Positions 1-10,600 of a stretch of 32,312 nt of DNA are shown piece by piece (position 1 is the stretch's first letter; every line of letters starts with the position of its first letter). The stretch is from Caldithrix sp. (GTDB taxonomy: Bacteria > Zhuqueibacterota > Zhuqueibacteria > Thermofontimicrobiales > Sulfurfontimicrobiaceae). Location: positions 1-32,312 of the forward strand of contig DYKB01000072.1 in assembly GCA_020722815.1 (NCBI GenBank), in the 5' to 3' direction. Below the pieces are notes generated by a model. That model saw only the letters and a program-made list of their open reading frames with translations, searched no databases and was not told the origin of the DNA. Position numbers and translations under genes: made by a program.

Positions 1-501
1 TGCCCTGGACACAAAAAATGAAAATTGTTTGCTTTCACCCGGTGATCGGTTACGATAATATATTTTAGCTTGATTTTGCTTCTTCATTTTACATCAGGAA
101 AAAACCAAACAAATTTTCATTATCATATTAATACGATAAGTAATTTAAAATTATAGTATTCAATGTCGTATTAAAAATTTTTTATTTTCTTTGTGTCTTC
201 GTGTCTTCGTGGCGATGAATTTTTCTGGTAAAAAGGCATTAAATGCACTTTCCGATATTTATTTCACAATGCGATGAAATATTTTACTTAGATCATTTGT
301 CTAATAACTAAGAAATTTCAATTGACTAAAATTATCTGGCAACTTTTGACCTGAAATTCCATATATAATACGAACCCATTTGAAAAGAATCAGCAGCGAT
401 AACTCTATTAAAACCAGGATGCAATCATAATTAATAATGAGAATGGATTTTTGACAATATTTTGCTCTAATCAAAATTAAACGCGTAAAAGGACGATCTG
501 A
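1..501. other. Non-coding leader region with repeat fragment
   Basis: I see no credible gene here. Positions 4-55 are an exact inverted copy of 32011-32062, so the window opens inside a repeat. Positions 189-219 hold a low-complexity segment with GTGTCTTC twice in tandem (193-208). The rest is AT-rich. A TTGACA occurs at 451-456 ahead of the ABC ATPase gene, but no good -10 box sits at the right distance. Confidence 0.6.
4..55. repeat. 52-bp inverted repeat, left copy
   Basis: This segment is identical, base for base, to the reverse complement of 32011-32062. The match stops sharply on both sides. The right copy lies at the end of a multi-hairpin repeat element, so this is probably a fragment of the same repeat family in the opposite orientation. 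Repeats at both ends suggest that the sequence was cut where an assembly broke; that is inference. Confidence 0.85.
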
Positions 502-1386
502 ATGGAAATTTCAATTCAAAACTTAAAAAAAGTATATAAAAACGGGCACCAGGCCCTGAATGATGTGAGTTTGAATATCCAAAATGGCATGTTTGGGCTT
601 TTGGGTCCAAATGGCGCCGGGAAGACCACTCTCATGCGGATACTGGTCTGTTTGATGGAACCATCGCAGGGAAAAGTCTTTGTCAACGGTATGGAATTAC
701 ATAAACATCGAAAAGAAGTGCGGCGCATGATTGGGTATCTTCCCCAGGATTTCACGATGTTTAGCAAATTAAAGACGTGGGAAATGCTCGATTATGCCGC
801 CGCCTTAGCGGGTTTACGTGAACATGCGGCACGAATCAATGCGGTCGATGAAATGCTTACCAAAGTCGGCCTTTTTGATGTCCGTGAGCGGCTGGCCAAT
901 AAGCTTTCCGGTGGTATGAAACGTCGGCTCGGGATTGCCCAGGCATTGATTGGAAATCCAAAAATAATTGTTGTCGATGAACCGACCGTAGGACTTGATC
1001 CCGAAGAACGATTGCGTTTTCGTAATTTATTAGCCGATTTGAGCCGGCAGGAAGTTATCATCGTTCTATCCACCCATATTGTGGGTGATATTTCAAGTAC
1101 CTGCCACGACATGGCCCTGCTAAATGAGGGAAATATCATTTTTAAGGCTTCACCAGAGGAGTTAATCGATAAAGCAAAAGGGCATGTCTGGGAAATTACC
1201 GCCATGCAACATGAATTAGAGCAAATAAAGGAGCAGTATCCAGTCATTACCACCATTCCGGCGGAAAATGGCTTTGAAGTTAAAGTCGTGGGACATGAAC
1301 TAAAAGGATATTCTGGCGTGCCGGTAACGCCCAATCTGGAAGATGCTTATGTGTATTTTATGGAAGTGATTGAAGCTAAAGAATAG
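502..1386 (+). CDS. ABC transporter ATP-binding protein
   Basis: This 294-residue cytoplasmic ATPase should power the ABC-2-type permease encoded just downstream. Visible motifs are Walker A GPNGAGKT (35-42), Q-loop Gln82, signature LSGGM (135-139), Walker B IIVVDE (155-160) and switch His192 in STH. The C-terminal 80 residues form an accessory domain common in ABC-2 exporters, including a PNLEDAYVYFM-like end. The start ATG is preceded by AAAAGGA at a spacing of about 8. It is the first gene of a same-strand cluster with a 64-bp gap to the permease. The substrate cannot be told from sequence. Similar pairs in Bacteroidetes are annotated only as ABC exporters. Confidence 0.93.
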   Translation: MEISIQNLKKVYKNGHQALNDVSLNIQNGMFGLLGPNGAGKTTLMRILVCLMEPSQGKVFVNGMELHKHRKEVRRMIGYLPQDFTMFSKLKTWEMLDYAAALAGLREHAARINAVDEMLTKVGLFDVRERLANKLSGGMKRRLGIAQALIGNPKIIVVDEPTVGLDPEERLRFRNLLADLSRQEVIIVLSTHIVGDISSTCHDMALLNEGNIIFKASPEELIDKAKGHVWEITAMQHELEQIKEQYPVITTIPAENGFEVKVVGHELKGYSGVPVTPNLEDAYVYFMEVIEAKE

Positions 1387-1450
1387 CCATTTCCAATAGT
1401 CCTGTATAAATTCGTAATTATTTATTAAACAATAAATTAAAGGTTTGATC

Positions 1451-4400
1451 ATGCTATCTTTATTTAATATTTGGACCGTGGCGCGGTTTGAGGCAAAAAC
1501 CTTATCCAGAAGCTGGTTCTTTCGGATTTTTTCGATACTCAGCCTGATTATTATGACCCTCTTTACTATCTTTGGTTTGGCATTGGGTAATTCTCCGGGA
1601 GTTTTTTGGTTACTGAATGCCTCAATCCCGCTGGCGAATTTTAAATTCCTGAATATTTTACAAGCCGTGATTGTCATTTTTCTGGCGGCTGATTTCCTCA
1701 GACGGGATCGAAAATTAGATAGTACAGAAGTGGTTTACACCCGTGCGATGTCGAATGCTGATTATGTTTTCGGCAAGAGTTTAGGATTATTATTTGTTTT
1801 TATCGTCTTAAACCTGATTTTCGCGGTTGTGGCTGGATTTATTCACCTGTTCTTCGCCAGGGTATCGTTCGTTTTTCTGCCTTATATAAAATTTATGCTC
1901 TTTTACTCGTTGCCAACGTTGATTTTTATGATTGGGCTAACCTTTTTACTGATGTCGGTGATTCGAAACCAGGCCGTAACATTTATTATTTTATTGGCTT
2001 ATAGTGGCCTCGTTCTTTTCTACCTGGCTTCTCGATATCATTCCAATTTTGATTTTCTGGGCTTCCAGTTGGCGGCGGGTCATTCGGATTTTATTGGAAT
2101 GGCCATCACCATTCAAACGTTCTTACAGCGGTTATCGTATCTCTTTTTTGGCATTAGTTTTATTTTCTTTACTATTATTCTGTTACGACGACTGGTACAA
2201 TCCCGAACCATGTTTAAAACCAGTAAAGTGCTGGCCGGGTTGTTCCTCATTTTGGCGATCTCCTGTATAGGATATAATTATTATTTGAACAATCAGGAGC
2301 TGCAAACGCGTCTGGATCAGATTGAACTCAACAATCATTATGCATCTCAGCCAGTTGCAATCATAAAGAGCATGAAGCTGGATATTCAGCATACTGGCAA
2401 AGAAATTATTGGCGACTCGAAAATTGTGTTGACGAATCAAAACTCAAGTCCACTGGAAAAATATTTATTTACGTTAAATCCCGGCTTGGAAATTGTTAAA
2501 GTTTCCAGTTCTCAGTCCGATTTGCCGTTCAAGCGCGAAAAACAGCTGCTCTGGATCACCCCGGCGCAGCCACTGGCGATAAATTCAATCGATTCGCTTC
2601 GTATTCAATATAAAGGGGGCATTAATGAAAATTATATGTACCCGGAAGTCAAGGAATCTGAACGCGCCCGGGCGTTTCGAATTTGGGTCCTCCATCATTA
2701 TCAAAAAAAGTATGCCATTATTGAGGATAATTATCTGTTATTAACGCCCGAAAGTAACTGGTACCCTGTAGCCGGACTTGCTTATGGTGCGAATTATCCG
2801 GATGTACAAAAGAAAGATTTTATAAAATTCAATTTAACGGTGAGTACCCAACCGGAACTTATCGCAATTTCTCAGGGAAAAAGCGAAAAACAGGAACAAA
2901 ACGGGAAAACCATCTTTCGCTTTACCCCGGAACAACGGCTTTCGGAAATAGCGTTAATAATTGGACAATATGAAAAACGATCATTAACTGTTGATAATAT
3001 TGAATATTCATTGTTTTCGCTGAAATCCCATGATTTTTTCACGCCATATTTTACTGAGATTGGGGATACATTAGCCGCCCTCATTCGCGATGCTAAAAAT
3101 AATCTTGAAAATACAATTGGTTTAAATTACCCGTTCCAGCGGCTCAATTTAATCGAAACACCGATAAATTTTACAAACTATGCCCGTCCCTGGACACTGA
3201 CCCGCGAATCAGTTCAGCCCGAAATGGTGTTGTTACCAGAGAAAGGGGTTGGATGTAGCTTCGTTGAATTCGAGCAAATGAAAAAACGGGCTGAAAGGGG
3301 ACGCGAATTCAGTGGACAGGTTTTAACCGAACAGGAAAATCAGGCTCGAATGTTTATGGATTTTGTGAGTGGTAATCTTACGGGGGCATCCGGTGGATTT
3401 TTTATGCAACTGAACAATATGATACCTAATGTCTCAGATTTTCGACTGTTCCCCCATTTTTTTTATTATAAAAATCATTTTTCGTCAACCGATTGGCCAA
3501 TCTTTAATCTGGCTGTTGAATCTTTTTTTAAAAATAAAATTCCGGAAAATCGCCCCGGATTTTTACGTTCCTTTATCGGTCTTTCTGCCCAGGAAAAATG
3601 TAATATTGAACTCGATGGGAAAAGCCTTAAAACAGCGCTGAATGACACAAGTTTGCGAGCTTTACATATTGACATGATTCAAAATAAAGGGAATTTACTT
3701 TTTTTAAACCTGCAAAATCAGTTTGGAATTGATGAATTCAATGGCTTTATCAAGAATTTTCTTAATCAACATCAATTTTCGAACATCCCGGTCGATCAAT
3801 TCATTCAGAAAATTGCCGAGCAATTTAAAATTGATTTTGTTCCTTATTTTAATAACTGGTATAACGATACACTTATCGCCGGTTACATCATCTCCAATAT
3901 CCAGGGTGAACAAATTCTGGAAAATGAACGCACAAAGTTTCAAACACGGCTCACGATTGAAAATTTGGAATCAGTCTCCGGACTGGTGCAGCTAAAATTT
4001 TTCTCAGCGGGTGGTGGTGGACCGCGTTTTGGATTTGGGCCGCGAAACAGTACTCCTCTGGCGACACAAATTGTCCGGATGAATCCGCTTGAGCGGAAAG
4101 AAATTGGAGTAATTTTGGATGAGGCAGCGCGTCGTATTGAAATCAATACCTTAATTTCAAAAAATATTCCAGCCGTCATCGATAAGCGATTTTCGCGGGA
4201 ACCGGAAGTGAATAAAAAGGCGATTCCATTTGAAGGGGAACGAGTGCTGGCACCAGAAATTGCCGCAAAAGAAACTGAAATTATTGTGGATAATGAAGAT
4301 CCGGGATTTGAAATTATCAGTGAAGGCCAGCAGGGATTTCTGCAGCGATTTTTTAGAGAGGAACCGGATAAATCCAAAAAATATGGCGAAGTCTTCTACT

Positions 4401-4816
4401 GGCGACCACCGAGCCAATGGAAACCGACTACGGATGCGAATTTTTATGGTAAATTTATCCACTCTGCCCATGTGATTAAAAGTGGCCGAGGTGAAAATAA
4501 AGTGGCCTGGAAAGCCGAAATTCCGGAGTCGGGTCAATATGAGGTCTCTTATTATCCCGGACATCCCGGTATGATGTTCTTCCGTGGTCGTGGCCGGGGG
4601 GGCGATGGTCAAAGGTCGAGTACAACAACACTGAATTTTATTGTCAATCATGACGACGGTGAAACCAAAGTACCCCTTGAAGTCAATACACGTGATGCAG
4701 AATGGACTTATATTGGAACATACTTTTTTAGTAAAGGTGAAGCCAAAGTAGTTTTAACTGATCAGGGAAATGATCGGTTTGTTATTGCCGACGCGGTACG
4801 CTGGCTGAAAAAATAG
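1451..4816 (+). CDS. ABC-2 permease fused to M1 peptidase-like and golvesin-like domains
   Basis: A 1121-residue envelope protein. I chose the ATG at 1451 over an in-frame TTG at 1445 because AAAGG at 1438-1443 would touch the TTG. Residues 1-280 contain about seven membrane segments (near 23-46, 66-83, 109-133, 150-170, 175-193, 228-246, 259-277) as in ABC-2 permeases. Residues 300-820 resemble the beta and catalytic domains of M1 aminopeptidases, with a YPFQRLNLIETP stretch. The zinc motif HExxH is absent; the matching area near residue 666 reads FPHFFYYKNHFSS, followed by VESFF where active enzymes have NEGFA. Residues 978-1121 end in VIADAVRW, typical of golvesin/Xly CBD-like domains. ABC permease/M1 fusions are known in Bacteroidetes; the dead site and extra C-terminal domain are unusual. 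Its likely partner is the ATPase upstream. Confidence 0.8.
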   Translation: MLSLFNIWTVARFEAKTLSRSWFFRIFSILSLIIMTLFTIFGLALGNSPGVFWLLNASIPLANFKFLNILQAVIVIFLAADFLRRDRKLDSTEVVYTRAMSNADYVFGKSLGLLFVFIVLNLIFAVVAGFIHLFFARVSFVFLPYIKFMLFYSLPTLIFMIGLTFLLMSVIRNQAVTFIILLAYSGLVLFYLASRYHSNFDFLGFQLAAGHSDFIGMAITIQTFLQRLSYLFFGISFIFFTIILLRRLVQSRTMFKTSKVLAGLFLILAISCIGYNYYLNNQELQTRLDQIELNNHYASQPVAIIKSMKLDIQHTGKEIIGDSKIVLTNQNSSPLEKYLFTLNPGLEIVKVSSSQSDLPFKREKQLLWITPAQPLAINSIDSLRIQYKGGINENYMYPEVKESERARAFRIWVLHHYQKKYAIIEDNYLLLTPESNWYPVAGLAYGANYPDVQKKDFIKFNLTVSTQPELIAISQGKSEKQEQNGKTIFRFTPEQRLSEIALIIGQYEKRSLTVDNIEYSLFSLKSHDFFTPYFTEIGDTLAALIRDAKNNLENTIGLNYPFQRLNLIETPINFTNYARPWTLTRESVQPEMVLLPEKGVGCSFVEFEQMKKRAERGREFSGQVLTEQENQARMFMDFVSGNLTGASGGFFMQLNNMIPNVSDFRLFPHFFYYKNHFSSTDWPIFNLAVESFFKNKIPENRPGFLRSFIGLSAQEKCNIELDGKSLKTALNDTSLRALHIDMIQNKGNLLFLNLQNQFGIDEFNGFIKNFLNQHQFSNIPVDQFIQKIAEQFKIDFVPYFNNWYNDTLIAGYIISNIQGEQILENERTKFQTRLTIENLESVSGLVQLKFFSAGGGGPRFGFGPRNSTPLATQIVRMNPLERKEIGVILDEAARRIEINTLISKNIPAVIDKRFSREPEVNKKAIPFEGERVLAPEIAAKETEIIVDNEDPGFEIISEGQQGFLQRFFREEPDKSKKYGEVFYWRPPSQWKPTTDANFYGKFIHSAHVIKSGRGENKVAWKAEIPESGQYEVSYYPGHPGMMFFRGRGRGGDGQRSSTTTLNFIVNHDDGETKVPLEVNTRDAEWTYIGTYFFSKGEAKVVLTDQGNDRFVIADAVRWLKK

Positions 4817-4892
4817 GATTTATATGGTGAGTTGTTTTTTAGTTAAATAGATATGTAACGATTTATCTCGCAATAAAGCAGGTGAGGAAAAA

Positions 4893-6380
4893 ATGAGAAC
4901 TTTTTTTCGTTTCATTAATTTATTGATTATTATAGTGTTACTGGTAAGTGGCGTGACTTCCTATAGCTATTCACAGGAAATATTTACGCTAAAAAAAGCC
5001 CTTGACATTGCAATGGACAAAAGCCCGGAAATGCAGCGCGTGGCTTTTAGTCTGGAAAGAAGTCGACAATTGCTAAAAGCACAGGAAGCCAGTTTGAAAT
5101 CCAATTTTGCATTGAGTGTTACACCATATTCCTATAGCAAAAACAGAACGTTCAATAATCTGTTTTCAATCTGGAATACAGAAGAAACGAAGCGTTCCAA
5201 TGCGCAATTTATTATTTCACAACCCATCCAATGGACAGATGGAACCTTGCAGCTTATCAATAATTTTAGCTGGCAGGAAGCGTATAGTGAATTTCGTAGC
5301 GCGGAACGAAACCGTAGTTTCAATAATAACCTCTATTTACGATTAGAACAGCCAATTTTTACCTATAACCGAACCCAATTAGCGATGAAAGGGGTGAGGC
5401 TTGATTTGGAGAATGCTGCCTTAAATTTCGCGATTCAAAAGCTTCAAATAGAGAAATTGGTCACGCAAAATTTTTATAATCTGTTTTATCGAAAACGATC
5501 ACTGGAAATAGAAATCGAAGGCGCTAAAAATAGAGAAGAAAGTTATGAAGTAATCAAGAAAAAAGTTGAAGCCGGCATCGCCGCCCGTGAAGAACTTTTA
5601 CAGGCAGAAATTAACCTGGCAAATAGTCGTTCGGCGGTTGAAGATGCGCGGGTTGTGCTGGCTAATGCTGAAGATGAATTTAAGGATTTATTGGGCATCT
5701 CACTCTTTGAGGACATCCAGGTAGAAGCTAATATTGCCCATAATGAGGTGCCAGTGGATTTACAAAAGGCCACCGAGAATGGCCAAAAACACCGAATGGA
5801 AATACGTCAGCGGGAAATCGAACTCCAGAATGCGATGGATGTACTGGTGGAAACTTCCGCGATGAATGAATTCAAAGGTTCCGTCAATCTGACTTATGGA
5901 ATTATTGGAACCAATGAAGATTTTAACATGTTATACGATGATCCGACACAAAATCAGCAATACTCAATCTCATTTCAAATACCATTATTTGATTGGGGTG
6001 AAAAAAAAGCGCGCATTAAAGCGCAGGAAACGACCATCAAACAGCAAAAATTAGAACAGCGCCAGACAGGTAACGATATTGTTATCGGCATTCGGCAGGC
6101 CTATCGTCAATTACTAAACCAAAAGAGTCAGATTGAAATTGCCAAAGTGAATGAAGCCAATGCGCAATTGACCTACGAAATCAATCTGGAGCGCTATAAA
6201 AATGGGGATTTATCCAGTAAAGATTTAGGCGATTATCAAAACCAGTTATCACGACAAAAATTAGCGTATTTGAACGCGCTCATTCAATATCAACTCGGAT
6301 TGCTGGATATGAAAATTCAGTCATTATGGGATTTTGAGAAAAACACTTCGGTGATTCCGAATTTAGAAGAAATGAAATAA
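4893..6380 (+). CDS. TolC-family outer membrane efflux protein
   Basis: A 495-residue outer-membrane channel component. The N-terminus has a signal peptide ending near SYSYSQ (about residue 28), followed by IFTLKKALDIAMDKSPEM, the usual opening of an outer membrane efflux protein repeat. Two such halves with long coiled-coil helices are visible (roughly 30-250 and 260-480), including the alanine/glutamate-rich segment that forms the periplasmic tunnel. Length fits TolC (about 430-500). A strong AGGTGAGGAA precedes the ATG. It lies 76 bp after the ABC fusion gene and 60 bp before the adaptor gene, so one channel may serve both the ABC and RND pumps. Confidence 0.9.
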   Translation: MRTFFRFINLLIIIVLLVSGVTSYSYSQEIFTLKKALDIAMDKSPEMQRVAFSLERSRQLLKAQEASLKSNFALSVTPYSYSKNRTFNNLFSIWNTEETKRSNAQFIISQPIQWTDGTLQLINNFSWQEAYSEFRSAERNRSFNNNLYLRLEQPIFTYNRTQLAMKGVRLDLENAALNFAIQKLQIEKLVTQNFYNLFYRKRSLEIEIEGAKNREESYEVIKKKVEAGIAAREELLQAEINLANSRSAVEDARVVLANAEDEFKDLLGISLFEDIQVEANIAHNEVPVDLQKATENGQKHRMEIRQREIELQNAMDVLVETSAMNEFKGSVNLTYGIIGTNEDFNMLYDDPTQNQQYSISFQIPLFDWGEKKARIKAQETTIKQQKLEQRQTGNDIVIGIRQAYRQLLNQKSQIEIAKVNEANAQLTYEINLERYKNGDLSSKDLGDYQNQLSRQKLAYLNALIQYQLGLLDMKIQSLWDFEKNTSVIPNLEEMK

Positions 6381-6440
6381 ATAGCAAATATTATATAAAG
6401 GTATGACCTGAATACAGGTAAATTATCCAGGAGTTTATCA

Positions 6441-7496
6441 ATGATTAAAAAGTATCTTTTTCTTCTTACTTTATTGGCAATCATGTTTGTTGCTTGTAGC
6501 AATACCGAACAAACTTCAGACACCACCGCTACAATTCCCGTCAGTGTGAACGAAGTGGTATTGGCCGCAATTACTGAGCCCATTCTGGTCACCGGGACCG
6601 TTCTCGCCACTCAGGATGCGGTGATTAAAAGTAAAATCGAAGGCTACTATAAATTGAATCGAAATCCCAAAACGAATATGCCATATAAATTAGGTGACTG
6701 GGTGAACGAAAACGCGGTGATTGTTGAATTGGACAATCCGCAGCGAATCAACGAAATTCAATTTGATGCCAAAAAACTGGAAGTTGAAAATGCTGAACGG
6801 GAATTTGAGAAACAAAAAAGTCTTTATGAAAAAGGTGGCGTTACTTTAAGTGAATTTAAAATGACTGAAAGTCAGCTCATCCAGGCGCGATATGCGTATG
6901 AGAACGCCATTATTTTCCTTTCGCAGTTTAAAATAAAAGCACCTTTCAATGGTTTTATCGTGGATTTACCTTATTACACTCCCGGCGTGCTGGTTTCGGC
7001 GAATTCAAATATTGTTCAGGTTATGGACTATCGAAAACTTCTCCTGTCGGTCAATCTGCCCGATAAAGAAATGGAAAAAGTCCGGCCCGGATTGAAAGTT
7101 CTGGCTTATAACTATACGATTCCCAACGATACGTTACAAGGCCAGGTGACCGATATCGCGCCAACGCTGGATTCACAAAGTCGGACATTTAAAGCCAATA
7201 TTTTGATTGAAAATCAGGAGAACAAATTACGTCCCGGTATGTTTGTCAAGGCCGAAATCATTGCAGCACAAAGGGATTCAGCGATCGTGATTCCGAAAGA
7301 AATCATCACCACCCGACGTGGTAGCAAGACCGTCTTTATTGTGGAAAAAGGTGCGGCACAGGATCGTCAAATTGATACTGGTCTTGAAAATCGCGATAAT
7401 GTTGAAGTTATCAATGGCCTAAAAGTTGGGGATCGTCTGGTCGTAAAAGGATTTGAGACTCTACGAGAAGGTTCACGGGTGAAGATAATCAAATAG
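6441..7496 (+). CDS. RND efflux periplasmic adaptor (membrane fusion protein), lipoprotein
   Basis: A 351-residue adaptor that should bridge the RND pump and the TolC-like channel. The N-terminus is a lipoprotein signal with lipobox FVAC and lipidated Cys19. Next come a barrel-sandwich half (about 45-95), a short alpha-hairpin (about 105-150), the second lipoyl half with IKAPFNGFIVDLPYYTPG, a beta-barrel domain and a membrane-proximal domain with KTVFIVEKG. This order is standard for HlyD/AcrA-type proteins. AGGAG at 6430-6434 precedes the ATG. A small inverted repeat (ACCTG, AATA, CAGGT; 6406-6419) lies just upstream and might be an operator, but nothing confirms this. Confidence 0.92.
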   Translation: MIKKYLFLLTLLAIMFVACSNTEQTSDTTATIPVSVNEVVLAAITEPILVTGTVLATQDAVIKSKIEGYYKLNRNPKTNMPYKLGDWVNENAVIVELDNPQRINEIQFDAKKLEVENAEREFEKQKSLYEKGGVTLSEFKMTESQLIQARYAYENAIIFLSQFKIKAPFNGFIVDLPYYTPGVLVSANSNIVQVMDYRKLLLSVNLPDKEMEKVRPGLKVLAYNYTIPNDTLQGQVTDIAPTLDSQSRTFKANILIENQENKLRPGMFVKAEIIAAQRDSAIVIPKEIITTRRGSKTVFIVEKGAAQDRQIDTGLENRDNVEVINGLKVGDRLVVKGFETLREGSRVKIIK

Positions 7497-7641
7497 TAAT
7501 TCTCTAAAAAAATGAATATAACCTGGTTTTTTTATGAGCTCCTCATTCGGGAGCAATCGGTAAAATTAGCCCAGGAAACGCAAAATTTGAACTTAAACTG
7601 CTAAATGAAAATTGACAAATATTTCTTGAGAAAATATAAAA

Positions 7642-10600
7642 ATGCGAAAATTAACTGAATTTTCAGTAAAGTACCCGATTACAGTGCTCATGATTGTGCT
7701 GGGTATTTTGTTACTGGGATATATCTCCTTTCAAAAATTAGGGATTGACCTCCTCCCGACGTTGAATACACCGCGTCTTTTTATTGAGCTAGAGGCGGGT
7801 GAACGTCCGCCAGAGGAGATTGAGACACAATTTACGAAAAATATCGAGGCGCTGGTCAGCCGGCTGAAAAAAGTAACCCGGGTGACCTCAATTACAAAAG
7901 TCGGCGTCGCCCGAATTACGGTCGAGTATGCCTGGGATGCCGACATGGATGAGGCTTTTCTGGATCTACAAAAGTCGCTGAACGTCTATTCCCAGAGTTC
8001 CGAAATTGATGCGCTTAACATTACCCAACAGGACCCAAACGCCCAGCCGGTCATGATTTTGGGATTTTCGCGGAAGGCTAACCAGGATCTGGATGAACTT
8101 CGGCGAATGGCAGAAAATTACCTTGAAAACGAGCTCATTCGGCTGGAAGGAATTGCTTCTGTCGAATTAGTTGGTGGTGAGGAGCGAGAAGTTACCATAG
8201 AAACGGATCCTTATTTACTGGAAGCATATCATATCACTTCCAGCCAGGTTGCCAATAAAATTAATAGCTATAATCGAAGCATTTCCAGCGGTTCAATTAT
8301 TGAAATGGGAAGTAAATATATCATTAAAGGCGTTAGTGAATATCAATCGCTTGAAGATATTCAAAATATAATTCTGGATTATAAACAACCTGAATCTGAA
8401 ATAACCACCAGTGGTGCTTCTGAAACCACAACGGCCAGTACCGATAAGCGAATTCCTGTTTATCTGAAAGAATTAGCAAAAATACAATTTTCCAAAAAAG
8501 AACCAGTCAATATCGTCCATGTAAATCAACAACGTTGCATGGCACTGGGCGTTTATAAAGAAACAAAGTATAATACCGTCCGTGCCGTTCAGCAGGTGGA
8601 AGAAAATCTTGACCGTCTTCGGAACTCCTTGCCGGGGTATGAACTAATCGTCATTAAAAATCAGGCTAATTTTATTAATTCAGCGATATCAGAGGTTCAA
8701 CAGACAGCTCTTATCGGTATTTTGCTGGCGGTCGCCATACTTTATATCTTTTTGCGCCGGTTTGGAGTAACCTTTATTATCAGCGCGGCCATTCCCATTT
8801 CAATCGTCGCAACATTTAATCTGATGTATTTTAATGACCTCTCATTAAATATCATGACCCTTGGTGGCCTAGCACTGGGAGCCGGCATGCTTGTCGACAA
8901 TGCCATTGTTGTTGTTGAAAATATCTTTCGGCTTTTGGAACAGGGAAAATCACTACGTGAGGCCGTTATCGACGGAACATCACAAGTTGGCGGTGCAATT
9001 ACTTCTTCAACACTCACGACTATCGTGGTTTTTTTACCGATTGTGTATCTCCATGGTGCCGCCGGCGAATTATTTAAAGATCAAGCCTGGACGGTGGCTT
9101 TTTCACTGATTTCTTCCCTCTTTGTCGCGATGCTCATTATTCCGGTATTAAGTGTTCGGGTGATGAAAAAAAGTAGTGAGCAAGATTTGACTGCTTCCAA
9201 ATCAGTTCGATTTGCCGGGTATCGAAATCTTTTGGAAAAAATATTCAATCACAAAGGCAAAGTTATTCTTTCGACTGTGATTCTTGTCATATTGGCATTA
9301 CTGGCATTACCTTTCGTGGGAAGCGAATTTCTACCTCATGCCGATCAGGGTGAATTTACAGTTGAGGTGCAATTACCTGAAGGTACCGAACTTTTTCGGA
9401 CGGAAGGGACAATCACCAATATTGAACATATTATTTTAAATAAAATTGGCGATGTCGTTCAAACGATTTATAGCGAAGTAGGACCATCCGACATTTTATC
9501 CACAGGGACGAATGAGTCATTTGAGGGAGAAAACACTGCCAAAATCTATGTCATTTTGAAAAAAGAGCGCCACCAAACGGCTGAAGTGCTCATTAATCAG
9601 ATTTCGCCTGAACTGGCAGCAATTCCCGATCTTGAGGTTCGGATTATTCCCGAGCAGACAGCTCTCCAGATCACCATGGGTGTTGAAGGTGCCCCCCTTG
9701 TGGTGGAAATCGCTGGCGAGGATCTGGAAGAGTTACGTCACCTGGCCGATCAGGTACGGGATCAATTACAAGAGATTCCCGATCTGATCAATATAGCTTC
9801 CAGTTTTGATGAAGGTCGACCAGAAGTCAATATCTCAATCGACCGAATGCTGGCCGGTGCCTGGAATATCTCGATTGATGAAATTTCGACGCAACTACAG
9901 GATTTTCTCAGCGGCCGCGAAGCAACGCAATGGGAACATGAAGGTGAAATGATTGATATTACCCTGAAATTCCCCAAAATTGGGTTAAATCAGCTCAGCA
10001 ATTTATCTTTTACAACCGCCAGTAATCAAAAGGTCATATTAAGCCAACTGGCGACGATTTCAATCGCCAATGCACCCAAAGAAATTTTTCGGACCAATCA
10101 GAATCGGATTGGACAGGTGACTGCCCATATTCGGAGCGATGCGCCTTTTGACCATGTGGTGAATAAAGTATCCGAACAGCTGAAGACTATCACCTGGCCG
10201 CCGGACTATAATTATGATATTACCGGGCAGGAGCAGCGTCGTAAAGAGGCTTTTGAAAATTTGAAATTCGCGTTAATTCTGGCATTAGCGCTGGTTTATA
10301 TGGTGCTGGCCGCGCAATTTGAATCATTGCTGCACCCCTTTGTCATTTTATTAACGGTTCCAATGGCTGGAATCGGGCCGGTTTTTCTCTTTTTAATCCT
10401 GGGAATGCCATTTAACATCATGAGCTATATTGGCCTCATCATGCTGGCAGGAATTGCCGTAAACGACTCAATTATCCTGGTTGATGCTATTAATCAGCGA
10501 CGGCGTGCCGGAATCCCCAAGTTGGCAGCTATTTTTGAGGCGGCAGAAATGAGAATTCGGCCAATAATTATGACCTCCTTGACGACAATCCTGGCCCTTT

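Noticed and set aside
349..360. ACCTGAAATTC resembling the outer end of the multi-hairpin element
   Set aside because: Only 11 bases match, the orientation does not fit an element entering from the window start, and no inner motif follows.
451..479. TTGACA ahead of the ABC ATPase gene
   Set aside because: At 16-18 bases spacing only AAATTA-like words occur; the better TCTAAT at 466 is too close. Not convincing as a promoter.
4157..4651. Long minus-strand frame inside the ABC fusion gene
   Set aside because: It is antisense to a well-supported domain and the peptide is a typical reverse-frame shadow.
7537..7553. GCTCC/GGAGC hairpin between adaptor and RND genes as a terminator
   Set aside because: The T-run lies before, not after, the hairpin on the transcribed strand.
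7612..7640. TTGACA-17-TATAAA, a near-perfect promoter before the RND gene
   Set aside because: The -10 box ends one base before the ATG at 7642, so transcription would begin inside the gene. The N-terminus of the pump matches the family and fixes that start.
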